Below are positions 11,582 through 23,699 of a stretch of DNA of 64,000 nucleotides, in pieces. Origin of the DNA: Warburgia ugandensis. Its lineage: Eukaryota > Streptophyta > Magnoliopsida > Canellales > Canellaceae. The notes beneath the pieces were generated by a model. It made no database searches, was not told the DNA's origin, and was given only the letters and a program-made list of their open reading frames with translations. The stretch covers positions 47,929,880 through 47,993,879 of the forward strand of contig CP141132.1 in NCBI GenBank assembly GCA_035236585.1, read 5' to 3'. Positions within the stretch are counted from its first letter, which is position 1; every line of letters begins with the position of its first letter. The translations under genes were made by a program, and so were the position numbers.

Positions 11582-14068
11582 TGTCCCAAAAATTTTCAAA
11601 AATTTTCACAACCTTAACCACGAAATTTCCAAATCTTCCCTGGAATTTCAGACCCAAATTCCCCTTCATCACTCCCCAAACTCTCTTTTCCTTATTTCTC
11701 TCTCCTCTTTCTAATTGGAACAAGAGATCTAAATTCAATTAGGCACTCTGTTCTAGGAAGATTCTCATCAATTTCACTATCCATAACATCTTATACTACA
11801 GTATATACAAAAATCCCAAATCAATTTCAAGATCCAACGGTTCCAACAACAGAAAATCACAAAAAGGTGGACAATCAGGCTATATTATCATCAGCCGGTA
11901 ATTCTCTCAAATTGGGCATCAATTATATTGTTTTTCTCCAATCAGGTAGGTGAAACTACTTCCCATACATATTTATTATGGTTTAGTGTAATTTTTGTTT
12001 TTCTATAATTTAATTTGAATGAAAAATGGTAAAAATAAAGTAAATACAAGAGCCTTCAATTTATGGTGATAGAGAGCTCAGATGAAAATCTGGACCCTAG
12101 GAACAGCTGTAAACTTCAATTTAAGATTGTGGAGTCATATGAACTCCAAATTGAGATCGGAAAGAAGCTATGGAAATATTGTAATGTCTAGTTTCTAATG
12201 AAGTCATAATAATTTTTAAAATTTATTCCTGAATTATTCTGTATTTTGGAAATACGTGTCCGATTTCTAAGATCTTCAAGATCTAAGGTGATCAGACCTT
12301 GAAAATTTATTTTAATGATGATATAATATTGTAATAAAGTAATATCTATGGTTAATTTAGACAGATCTAGGATAAATTAGGGGATCTACCTTTTATGGTA
12401 GAAAAACTCTAAAAATACAAAGGGACCCACTTGATCAATGAGATCAAGTATGATCAGATCCTTGGGATGGATTAAAAGGATGATATTATGATGGAATCCG
12501 GTTAGATCATGGATGAAATATGACAAAATCAAGTGGATATGATTTTTGGATCTTAATGGATTAAAAGCCCTAAAAGTAATTAAAACCCTTAATCTAAAGG
12601 AAAACACCTAAGATCTAATGGTTGGATTATATTGAAAGGTTTATAATAATCTTAATAAAATTAGTTTAATTGTCTTTTATTGGATATAGAAGTGTAAATG
12701 TGATTTATGTTGTAAGTTTTAATTATCTTTTATTGGATATAGAAGTGTAAATGTGATTTATGTTCTAAGTTAGAAAGCATGATAGTGTAATCTTTAAATT
12801 TTAGTATGATATGCCCTAAATAAGTAATTTGTTAGTAGATTTGATTATCTTAGGATCATGTTAGTGTAAATTAGGATTCAAACATGATTTCATTATGATA
12901 GAAGATGTGTTTCATAACTTAGGATCATGTTAGTTTTATTTCACTAGCTTAAGTTACATTCATAGGAAGAATGTTAGTAGATAGTTGTTAAACTTATATT
13001 TGATTTATGCTTTCAAGTTGATGATTTACTTATTGTCAAATTTTATTCAATTGTTAAGATATAAGGAGCATAAATCACCAAAAATGTAAACTAATGAAAT
13101 ATAGAAATTCATGGACAACTAAGATGAATGAATGATTTTGACTTAATAAGGACTATAGTTAGTAGGACAATATAAGGAATGATTTATCATTTCCTTGGCC
13201 CAAAGTAGGAAAATAATGAACATCCATGGATGACATTGTGCATATCCATGGAAATTAATTAAAATTAATTAGAGAAGAGACTTAAGGTAAAGAGCTTATA
13301 GGAACCTTGTTAAAGGTTGAGCTAGTACCACTCCAGTGGACTCTGAACATTGTGGTTATAGGGGGTATACAAGAGCCAAGTGCTTTTCCCTCACCTCCCA
13401 TTGATGTAAGAGAGGTCTAAACGCCTCCTTACATGAGGGTTGTATTAACCACTTTTTGAGCAGACTTTGACTGGTAAATACTAGTCATCCTGAAATAAGG
13501 AGGAGTTGTCTAGTGATAGGAAGAAATAAATTATCTTCAACTAAGTAAGACACTAACTGGTTAAATAATAATAAGAACATAAAAAGATAGCAAATTATCT
13601 AACCCTAATAAAAATAGTAAGTGAGATAAGGATGATCAAACAAGATGAGATCTTGTATGATAAAAAACAATAAGGAAAAAGAAACATCAATGTAAATTAG
13701 ATTGTTATGTATGATATAGATAGTATTTGTATAGATGATATTAAACCCATGGATATATGATATTCAAGGAAGAAATATTTAGATCATCCTACATAAGGAT
13801 TATCAAAAGACCATGTAGTATGTACCCTTGATTAGAAAAATGACATTATACATATGATTTGATAGATATATGTTAATCGAGACTATTGCATATTTCAAGG
13901 AGTAAGAATACCTTATTGAGGTAGGTGGATTATTAAGAATGTCATTACTTGAGGATACATGTCTAATACATGATCTTGTGTTTATGATAGAATGAATTAT
14001 GGGATACTTGAATATTGAGATTATACTGTCAATAACTTACATTCTTATCCCCTGCCAGGCATAGCTTG

Positions 14069-14108
14069 CTGAGATATTGTAAATGTTCAAATGTTTACAA
14101 TATCTCAG
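14069..14108 (+). other. Perfect hairpin in LTR K
   Basis: The 15-bp arms CTGAGATATTGTAAA and TTTACAATATCTCAG flank a 10-nt loop, 398 bp from the LTR end. The same stem is in G, F and D. Confidence 0.75.
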
Positions 14109-14649
14109 ATACAGAGAAGGAGACTTAGGAGCAAAAGACTTGAAGAACAATTGAAGAATAAGTAATCAGGGTACATCCCTTGAAACATTGTATTAGAACA
14201 TGTATTGAATTTTGAACTTTGTAATTTGGATTGTATATTTGGACAAGTATTGTAAAGATACAATGGGCTGTGTACTGTGAACCACTGGATGGATCCTGAA
14301 GTTTAATAAAAGAATATTCCTTCAATAGAATTTGCCTTATACAAAATTCTACTTAGGTTATGTATGAGGTGGTGACTTAGGTTTTACAAAACAAATTCTA
14401 AAGAAAAGAATTTCCGCGGCTTTGGTTTGCGAAATTTTTTTACTCTAAGGGCCCTATCTTTACAAAATGTATTATAAAATGTGTTAAAAAAACCCGGGTC
14501 GGCACATTTCAGAACTGGTACGGAGGTTCTACCACTGGCGATAGGCACTCCATGGCTACCCAGGTAAGCCGTTTTTCCCCTTCCTTTCCGTTTTGCCTCC
14601 CCCAGGCCAAGATCCATGCCAGATCTAGTCCTATCCCAGCCGGAGAAGA

Positions 14650-15030
14650 CGAAGATCGGTTCCAGCTGGCCTTGAATGAACCAGGTGTCCCAGGGATTCC
14701 ATACTCCACGTGCGCCTGGGACAGGGTCCCTAGGATGGGTTCCAGGTGTACAACAGTGCGTACACTGTCCCTAGGTGAGGCCTTCGAGTTTACGCGTGAT
14801 GTGGGGCACGGGTCCTGGCTCAACCAGGATGCACGGGTGTCCGTGCAATGCTACACCAAAGGTGCATCCGTGCAATGCGATCCAGGATGCGCGTCATAGC
14901 GCGTCGCTTGAGCATGCATTTTCGAGTGCAAAACGCGGTCCTTGGCATGACCTTTGGGCGCGCACGCACGTGAGGCGGTCGCGGTTCAACCAGGATGCAT
15001 GGGTGTCCTAGGAACTGGGACACGCGGACC
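14650..15030 (+). other. CpG-rich module in A's 5' LTR
   Basis: The block is GC/CpG-rich with repeated GGATGCACGG and GTGCAATG-type words and a CGCACGCACGTGAGGC segment. It is conserved in the 3' LTR (20740-21150). The resulting short reading frames on both strands look like GC-content artefacts. Confidence 0.5.
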
Positions 15031-16231
15031 TAATAAAACTATAAAGTTAGGATTAGAGGACAATTTATAGAGTTAACCATGGAATAATAGATCCACATCA
15101 TAGGATCTAGCCTGACAATGAATTAGGCAGTTAACTATTGAATAGTAGATCCATATTATAGGATCTAGCCTGACAATGAATTAGGCAAGGACCCATGGAC
15201 CCTAAAAGGCAAATCTAGCGATCTAATTTCTAGATAGATCAAAATTGATAAGGACTCCTTGTATCCATTCATATCCAGGAGTTTATAAATGAGACCCAAG
15301 GACGGGTTGAGTGATGAAGGATGCGACTCCAGGAGACTTTGAGGTAGGTACTCTATCGCTACTAGACTTTTAAAAAGAGCCATGATTGTTTTGAGACTAC
15401 ATGTTTTAAATATAAGTTATATGACTTGTTTAGCATGATTTAATCTTATAAACGAATTCAGCATGCATAAGACAAATACATTATGCATAGACATGTTTTG
15501 CAAACAATTGCATATATTGCATGATTTGTGAGCATTGAGTTCTTGAAAAATTGCATGTCCTTGAGGGTTACCAAAAGACGCTGGTGTGCCCAAAAGACCC
15601 TGGGTAGGCAGTTGTGAGGGACACAAAGAGGACAGGTTTTGAAAAAGAAGTTTTTGGCTTGTTTGATCGTATATGATTTGGGCTAATAAGCTCGTGGGCA
15701 CTATGCTGAGAGGTTTGGGGTGGCCTCCCAGCCTCTACCACTATTAGGTGGATGGGTACCATGCCCAAAAAGGGCATGTCCCTGCTTTAACTGCATGTGG
15801 TACAGGGGGCTACCACTGGTGTCATGACATTGGGTCGAAGTGTCATATGTCCCGTGGAGGCATATGACCCTGTGTCCCTAGGTACACGGGGACCACACGG
15901 CGGTGAGGTCGTGGGCATAGTTGGACCCTATGGTTTGAGGATTTACTTACATTGCATATGGCATGACATGAGGTTGGTCGACCATACCAGATATCCATGA
16001 GCTAGATTCAGTTGAGCATCTTATGCATATAATTATGTTTATGATATATATATATATATATATGATACTTTTGACTTGGATTATGTGATTCTTTAAGTCG
16101 TCAATATTTTGATTCGACAATGGTTTTTAATATCGATATTGAACGTGGTTGTTCGAACATGCACATGTTTTAAAGAGCATATGATTTTAAACATAGCATG
16201 CAATGTAAAACTAGTAGTGATAGACTCCTAC

Positions 16232-16250
16232 TGAGTATAGTATATACTCA
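16232..16250 (+). other. Hairpin in A's 5' LTR
   Basis: TGAGTATA-GTA-TATACTCA has perfect 8-bp arms, 391 bp from the LTR end. It is repeated at 22280-22298 in the 3' LTR and, with one mismatch, at 58473-58491 in B. Confidence 0.65.
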
Positions 16251-16643
16251 CCCTATCCTTAACATTTTTCAGCATAGTTCCATCCACGAGTAGAGGACAC
16301 CTATGTTAGTGTTATGAGCAAGTAAATCAAAATGAGACAATTATACATGTAAGTAAACACTCTACCCTTTGGACATGTATTTTTATTTATTTATAGTTGG
16401 GCTGTGAGCTGTGACTGGATGGACCTGGGAAAAACATTTATGATTTCTGAATTTTTTCAAAACCTACTTTGGTTGTTGTGAAAGCAAATGACACTTGGGG
16501 TTTTCAAAATGAGTTTAAAACTAAAGATTTTCTACTGCATTGCATGGTTTTTATAAAATGGTTTTCAAATAGGGATGCATCCTGCCTTAGGAAATTTAGA
16601 TCTTGCATTTAAAAATGCATGTGAAAACCCAGGTCATCACAGT

Positions 16644-16655
16644 TGGTATCAGAGC
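16644..16655 (+). other. tRNA-iMet primer-binding site of A
   Basis: TGGTATCAGAGC starts 2 nt after the LTR end CACA. It is the standard plant primer site complementary to initiator tRNA-Met. Confidence 0.9.
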
Positions 16656-19600
16656 CCAGGTTTTATCCTTTCACAGCTAGTCCAGCATGTCCAAGGGTCA
16701 TAGACAATAGAGAAAATCAAGAAGAAGTAGTATAAATAGAAGTAGTAGAGATGACTACTTCTATTTGAAGATTACAACATTAATGCTCAAGGCATTTCAC
16801 CATAAACAAATAGGTGAAAAAGGAGATGGGTCTAGCAAATACTTAGATATTGGATGGCTTAAATCTTATCAATAAGGATTGTTGTGTAGTGGTGCAAACA
16901 GGGAAACTCATATATAAATTAGATTATGATGAGAATGATGAAGGAAGATGTTAGTGAACTTGTTAGTAGATAGTTCTGACCTGTAATAAAGTAATCTCAC
17001 CAAAGATGAGAACATCGAAGAACCTAGATAGCTACCTTACCATCATAAAGAATATCAGACTATGAATATGATAAGGGATGTAAAATACGGACTTTGAGAA
17101 GATTTTGATGATAATCTAAGAGGGATGAGCATACAAGATGATACTAGGAGATAACTGTGACTCGTACTAGGTCACAAAGGTATGGATCCTGAATGACTTA
17201 GCTCAATTTTGGATACCTTAATTGGAGTCTTATGAAGAGTAAAGTGCTATCGAATAATAATTACCTGAGTATTATGAAGCAAATTAGAAGATGTATACAA
17301 GTTACAGATTATGTGAATAAGAGAAACATAACATGAATATGATAAGGAACTGAATTCAACCGAGTTATCAAAAGATTTTGATGATATTAGGGATGATAAT
17401 ATAGATTGGTCCTAACATAAACTTATAAGAGAAGTATAGCATGACCAAAATGTCAATGCTGTTATTAAGACATTGTATGAATTTTATTGAGGCTATAGGC
17501 AATTAAGGATTTCGATGATATTAGAAAACTTCAACATTTCCTGGAAGTATTAAATTTCCCTTGACTGTCGCGTAGATCAAATATATGCAACCACTTAAAT
17601 GAAAGCATTGATCTAGGTAGACAAAAATGAGGATTTTGAAGAAAAGAAAGAAAGAGATAGAGATGTAACTACCAGTATTCAATGAATATTGAATATTCAA
17701 AAGAAAAAGGCCATGACTTTATTGAGGAAAGAATAGATCCATAGAAATCTTTCATCTTGAATCATCTGGGAAGATAAACCAATCAAATTCAAAGGAATAA
17801 TAATAGTTGAGTTGGCAATGATGTTATTGTAAATGCGTATAAAAGAGAGAAAACATATGGGGTTTAAGACTTTGAGTAGAGTATCGAATTTCAGGAGATT
17901 ATGCGACAAGAAATTTCCGAAGAGGAATGGTGACCAACTATAAATGAAATTCTACAAGTAGTTTGATGTTTATATCAATTATTGGAATTAGAATCTTATC
18001 GGATCCATTAGCTTATGGGGAACACTAATGGATATAGTCCATGAAAAGGAAAATATGGTAATATCCCACCTTGCCAATAAAGTATATTGAAAAAGGAATT
18101 AAGACGGGATAGTGACTTGTCCATTTAGCAAGTAGGGTACCATTAAGGATCAAATTGAGGTCTCACTATCATAGATTGGAAGACCAAAAATCTTAAGACC
18201 ATTATTTAGTCATTACCTTTAGAGTACTGTTGACTAAATAAAGGTATCCCACCCTAATTAATCAAGTATGTTAGTATCTATGAGTTAGTAGTCAAAGTTA
18301 TATACTCAGAGGGATATTATAAGTATTTGGACATGAGTTTTACCTAAAAGAAGTTACTTGTTAGACTAAGTCATTTGAGGGTATGAGGTCAGTTGATTAG
18401 GCCACATCATGGAGGAGCTACAGGTATAATAAATACAGTAACAACTGAGACAGAAGTAAAAATAAGGAGCAATCTCCACCAGTGAGACAGATTTTTCCAA
18501 ACCTGAATAGATACCATGACAAACCATAGAAATCATTATGGGTCTGAAAGATGCTGCTGACTTGGATTGAAAAGAAAGGTAGATAATTACTGATCACTTT
18601 AGAAACCCTTGAGCTTATGATGAAAATATATCTGGAAAGAGACCAATAAGTAATCAAATAAAGTCTTTCTATGTGTCTACAAAAATGTTCCATGCTTACT
18701 TGAGTGTTTTTCAAATTTGATGATTTAACAGTTTCAGCATAACTTGACGTAGTAGCTATTGAATGAGAATTGCTATTATAAGCTAAGTATGAGGAGGCAC
18801 TTGAAGGATAAAATTGGAGGAATTAAGAAAATCACTACTTATGAGGATGCTTTTAGACAAAAAGTAAGTTGTTATGTGCATATACCAAGTACTAAAAATC
18901 AATTGAAGGAATTTCCTAAGGACTAACCCTACCGGATTGAGTATAGAACTTTTGGACTGAAAGGTTACGAAGAAAACCATCAAGCAAAGAAAGGACAAAG
19001 AGGATGATGACAAAGGATTCAACCATGACCTAGTAAGGGTACTCGGTTATGAATAAGAGACTTTTTGCTTTGCATAAATGGGAACATTATTGAAAATCCT
19101 AATGACAAATTGATGTGAATAGTGAGATAAGGCCTCTGGACGAGAACATTTGACCCATGATAATGAATCGACCATTAACATTTGACATGAGAAAAGCGTT
19201 TAATGAATTCAATAATTATGAAATTGGATATAGAGTTAGGACATTTTACTTTCAGTATATGATAAGGTCCTCGGTGGAAGATGCTACTAATTGGCTTTCA
19301 TGATTTTATTTTGAATGTAACCTTGGTCGAGGAATCAAGTCACATATGGAAAATGATAGACAGTTGAAATTCGAAGTTAATCAAGGGTTTGGCGGTAGAG
19401 CACATGATGCCATGTCAGTGATTGAAGTATCTTGGGGACAAATATAAAAGATAAGAAACAAAGTTAGACACAATAGAAAGAAGGTAATTTTTTGGACTCT
19501 TACTAGTTACATATAACCAACCATTAGAAGGAGATGTGGATGATGAAGAGATCACTAGAAGAAAGACAAGAAGAAAAAGGGATTATCCGATGATATTCAA

Positions 19601-19976
19601 AATGAAATAAGAGAAATAAGATCATATGATCTCAAAGAAGTATGGAGTAATTTATACATGAATAAAGAAGCATGATCCTACGAGGAGACTATCCTATACA
19701 TGATGAGAAAAGTATATGCATCTAGGATTTCAAGATAGATGAATTACAGTTAGAAACCAGTATTGTTAAACTGGCACGTATGGGAGTATGCATCGGAGTA
19801 CGTAGCGAAAGCGGCCCTTCTAGGTAAGGCCTTGTAGAAGGAACAATAAAAATAATAAATCGAGGTTGAGCCTAAATTTGATTCCTAAGGGGAGAATGCA
19901 TTTACCAAGAAGTTATTTAAGAGAGAAAATACCTTGAAGATGATAATTTATGAAATTTCGCGGACGAAATTCTTTT
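16656..19976 (+). other. Non-coding internal region of A
   Basis: About 3.3 kb have no frame beyond about 100 codons and no gag, protease, RT or integrase motif in any frame. The region aligns, inverted, with 60550-64000 of element B over its whole length, including the first bases (CCCAGGTTTTATCCTTTCAC) and the end next to the polypurine tract. Conservation without coding capacity suggests cis-acting roles such as packaging or dimerisation, or simple amplification of a defective master copy. Short minus-strand frames (for example 18418-18714) are AT-rich and have no recognisable family. Confidence 0.65.
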
Positions 19977-19989
19977 AAGGGGGTAATAA
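19977..19989 (+). other. Polypurine tract of A
   Basis: AAGGGGGTAATAA lies directly before the 3' LTR. Just upstream is CGGACGAAATTCTTTT, a form typical of Tekay/Del elements before their polypurine tract. Element B has the same arrangement inverted (60538-60575). Confidence 0.75.
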
Positions 19990-22688
19990 TGTAATGCTCG
20001 AGCAATTTACGCTATTTTGGACATTCTATAAGAAATGATCTGTGTTGAATGTTTTACCTTATTTAAAATAGTAAACGAAGGAATTTTTGAGGAAACTTGA
20101 TACCATTAGATTCTACTCAAAAAATCGAATCCAATGCCTCAAAGAATGCCAAAAACGGAGTTCGTATGAAGAAGTTACGGCCATTTAAAGATCAGGGGCA
20201 GTTCTACAATTTAAACAGAAAAACGAAAAAGAACTAAAAACGCAAGGGGCCATTTTGATAACGGCACCCCCTGTCGTCTTCCACCTCCAGATTTCTCCAG
20301 AAACCCTCCTTTCACGATTTTTCCAGAAAACACAGGGGAAATGGTAGCACCGCCATTGAGGGGCACCACCTTCTTCCCCCTATAAATACCTCATCTCCCC
20401 CCTCTTCAAAATCACTTTTTTCCAGTCGTTTGGGACTGGGGTTTCTGGCAAAAATCGGAAACCCAGTTCTCTCCAATTCTGGCAACGGCCAGGCCTAAGT
20501 CAGGCCAGCCATTCCTTTACCTATCTCCCCATTCCCCTCTTTTCCCGGTCTTGCTCGACATTGGGACTTTCCTCTTCACAAAATTCCGGCGACAAAGGGT
20601 TTTCAGAACTAGAACGGAGGTTCTACCACCGGCAATAGGTGCTCCATGGCTGCCCAGGTAAGCCGTTTTTCCCTTCCTTTCCATTTTGCTTCCCCCAGGC
20701 TAAGATCCATGCCGGATCTGGTCCTATCTCAGACGATTTTTCTAGTCGGAGAAGACGAAGACCGGTTCCAGCCGGCCTTGAATGAACCAGGCGTCCCAGG
20801 GATGCCATACTCCACGTGCACCTGGGACAGGGTCCCTGGGATGGGTTCCAAGCATACGACAATGTGTACACCATCCCTAGGTGAGGCCTTCAGGTGCACA
20901 CGTGACGCGGGGCACGGGTCCTGGCTCGACCAGAATGCACGGGGTGCCCTGAGAGCTGAGACACGCCATGCTATACCAAAGGTGCGTCCGTGCGATGCCA
21001 TCTAGGATGCGCGTCATAGCGTCGCTTGAGCATGCATGTGCGTGTGCAAAACACGGTCCCCGGCACGACCTTCGGGTGCGCACGCACGTGAGGCAGTCGC
21101 GATTCAACCAGGATGCATGGGTGTCCTAGGAACTGGGACACGCAGACCTAATAAAACTCTAAAGTTAGGATTAGAGGACAATTTACAGAGTTAACCATGG
21201 AATAATAGATCCACATCATAGGATCTAGCCTGACAATGAATTAGGCATTTAACTATTGAATAGTAGATCCATATCTTAGGATCTAGCTTAACAATGAATT
21301 AGGCAAGGACCCATGGACCCTAAAAGGCAAATCTAGCGATCTAATTTCTAGATAGATCGAAATTGATAAGGACTCCTTGTATCCATTCATATTTAGGAGT
21401 TTATAAATGATACCCAGGGACGGGTTGAGTGATGAAGGATGTGACTCCATGAGACTTCGAGGTAGGTGCTTTATCGCTACTAGAATTTTAAAAAGAGCCA
21501 TGATTGTTTTGAGACTGCATGTTTTAAGTATAAGTTATATGACTTGTTTAGCATGACTTAATCTTATAAATGAATTCAGCATGCATATGAAAAATACATT
21601 ATGCATAGACATGTTTTGCAAATAATTGCATATATTGCATGATTTGTGAGGTCTAGGCAGTTGTGAGGGACCCAAAGAGGACAGGTTTTGAAAAAGAGGT
21701 TTTTGGCTTGTTTGATCGTATATGATTTGGGCTAATAAGCTCGTGGGTGCTATGCTGAGAGGTCTAAGGTGGCCTTCGAGCCTCTACCACTATTAGGTGG
21801 ATGGGTACCACGCCCAAAAAGGGCATGTCCTTGCTTCGACTGCATGTGGTACAGGGGGCTACCATTGGTGTCACGGCACTGGGTCGAAGTGTCATATGTC
21901 CCCTGGAGGCATATGACCCTGTGTCCCTAGGTACCCGGGGACCACACATCGGTGAGGTCGTGGGCATAGTTGGACCCTATGGTTTGAGGATTTACTTGCA
22001 TTGCATATGGCATGACATGGGTTGGTCAACCATACCAGATATCCATGAGCTGGTTTCAGTTGAGCATCATATGCATATAATTATGTTTGTGATATATATA
22101 TATATATATATGATACTTTCGACTTGGATTATGTGATTCTTTAAGTCATGAGTACTCCGATTCGACAATGGTTTTTAATACCGATATTGAACATGGTTGT
22201 TCAAACATGCACATGTTTTAAAGAGCATATGATTTTAAACATAGCATGCAATGTAAAACTAGTAGTGATAGACTCCTATTGAGTATAGTATATACTCACC
22301 CTATCCTTAACATTTTTCAGGATAGTTCCATCCACGAGTAGAGGACACCTACGTTAGTGCTACGGGCAAGTAAATCAAAATGAGACAATTATACATGTAA
22401 GTAAACACTCTACCCTTTGGACATGTATTTGGATTTATTTACAATTGGGCTGTGAGCTGTGACTGGATGGACCTGGGAAAAACATTTATGATTTTTGAAG
22501 TTTTCCAAAAACTACTTTGGTTGTTGTGAAAGCAAATGACATTCGGGTTTTCAAAATGAGTTTAAAACTAAAGATTTTCTGCTGCATTGCATGGTTTTTA
22601 TAGAATGGTTTTCAAATAGGGATGCATCCTGCCTTAGGAAATTTAGATCTTGCATTTAAAAATGCATGTGAAAGCCCGGGTCGTCACA
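19990..22688 (+). repeat. 3' LTR of element A (empty-site allele for K)
   Basis: 2699 bp, from TGTAATGCTCGAGC to GGGTCGTCACA. It matches the 5' LTR without K and carries a single TTTCA at 20601-20605 where K inserted in the other copy. It lacks 78 bp at about 21651. TATA box at 20381-20388; (TA)n near 22092-22111. Confidence 0.88.
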
Positions 22689-22915
22689 CAGCTACTCTGT
22701 GTATATGGAACAAAACCATGGCTGGTAACTATGGGTAGCCCATCTCCCAGAAAGATGATATTATTATGTCTATCTGTCTGTAGATTAGTGCATCTTGAAC
22801 CAGAGTACTATGGGAAGCCCATCTACTTTGAGTGTATGGAACAAAGCCGTGAACAGTGATTGTGGGCATCCCATCTCCTAGAAAGCTGAGAGTATCTTGT
22901 CTATTTGTCTGGAAA
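22689..22915 (+). repeat. ~130-bp dimeric minisatellite, right part
   Basis: This continues the array of 9960-10386. GAGTACTATGGGAAGCCC recurs at about 22803, with half-units at about 22731 and 22862. Removing A restores a period of about 136 bp across the junction. Confidence 0.75.
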
Positions 22916-23144
22916 TGACTCGTAAGAGTTGAAGACTAAGGTAACCAAGCAATATGAAATGACTTGTAAGAGTTGTAAAATTATGGATCATAAGTGATAT
23001 CAGAAAATTGTAAGCATTGTAAGAATGTGAATTAAGTAATTCATAGGGATAATTGAAGGTCAGATAGCTCATGAGAGTACTTCTGACCCATATATGAACT
23101 GTGTTCTTTTGGTTACAGGTGATAGGAAACCATTATAAGAGGTC

Positions 23145-23177
<33 letters not shown>

Positions 23178-23699
23178 CATACATACATACATACATACAT
23201 ACATACATACATACATACATACATACATACATACATACATACATACATACATACATACATACATTCACATGAGATAGTTTAACCTTCTCTTATGCTTCAG
23301 TATGATTATGATTTCCAATTTAAATGTGAGTTTGGCATGTATTTACATACATTGTGATTTGAGGAATGTGTTTTGGTATGGATGCATTGAGATATCTTTT
23401 ATATATTAGTAGCATACTAAAGTTATGTCCAGAATGGGATATGACTATATGAAATGTATCATGAATTCATGATTGTGAAAAATTCTTTGAGTTATTTCAG
23501 GTTAAATTGTAAATGATTATAGTTTTGCATGATGCATTATGAAATTTTGATCTATCTAGAAAATTCATGATTTTCTTCATGTATAATCGCATCTCATTTC
23601 ACCTACACAGGCATAAGCTTGCTAAGATATTGTATTTGTTTACAATATCAAGGATTGGAGAACTCCAAGTGATAGGAGCTATTGTCAGAAGAAGAGTGT
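22916..23699. other. Unassigned sequence, possibly the end of a diverged LTR
   Basis: No gene is seen. It contains the ACAT microsatellite. At 23622-23652 it has an imperfect relative of the LTR hairpin (CTAAGATATTGTA...TTACAATATCAAG) preceded by GCATAAGCTTG, like the GCATAGCTTG of K and G. This suggests an old LTR of the same group. Confidence 0.35.
23149..23264 (+). repeat. (ACAT)29 microsatellite
   Basis: A run of 116 bp of perfect ACAT units. Assembly may have altered the exact count. Confidence 0.95.

Larger units (their letters stand above)
11001..14506 (+). mobile_element. Solo LTR K nested in A's 5' LTR
   Basis: K begins TGTAATGACCTCG and ends CGGGTCGGCACA. It is flanked by the perfect 5-bp duplication TTTCA (10996-11000 and 14507-14511). 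The homologous place in A's 3' LTR has a single TTTCA at 20601-20605, an internal empty site that proves the boundaries. There is no primer site after it and no second LTR, hence a solo LTR left by LTR-LTR recombination. K belongs to the same group as G but is 1.2 kb shorter. It lacks the CpG-rich module (junction 12085-12104) and about 0.8 kb near 13977. A 53-bp tandem duplication occurs at about 12675/12728. Confidence 0.93.
10387..16641 (+). repeat. 5' LTR of element A (interrupted by K)
   Basis: It runs from TGTAATGCCCGAGC to GGTCATCACA and is about 2.74 kb after removing K and its duplicated 5 bp. It keeps 78 bp around 15531-15610 that the 3' LTR has lost. A ~62-bp tandem duplication at 15063-15187 (sharing TAGGATCTAGCCTGACAATG) is present in both LTRs, so it predates insertion. 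A (TA)n run lies near 16044-16063. Confidence 0.85.
10387..22688 (+). mobile_element. LTR retrotransposon A, non-autonomous LARD-like, with a nested solo LTR
   Basis: Two direct LTRs, 10387-16641 and 19990-22688, bracket a 3.35-kb internal region with a tRNA-iMet primer site and a polypurine tract. The ends are TGTAATGCCC and GTCGTCACA. The flanking 5-mers are TAGCT (10382-10386) and CAGCT (22689-22693), a near-perfect duplication in a minisatellite. Without the nested LTR K the element is about 8.8 kb. The internal region has no gag or pol, yet is clearly homologous to that of element B. By analogy with LARDs (long-LTR, non-coding derivatives), A should depend on proteins supplied in trans by a related Ty3/gypsy element. 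LTR-LTR divergence looks like several percent by eye, so this is not a recent insertion. Confidence 0.85.

Noticed and set aside
20646-21005. 119-codon frame in A's 3' LTR, related to 14552-14899
   Set aside because: Both LTRs carry similar but differently broken frames, with no start context, domain or conserved length. Explained by LTR homology and GC content.
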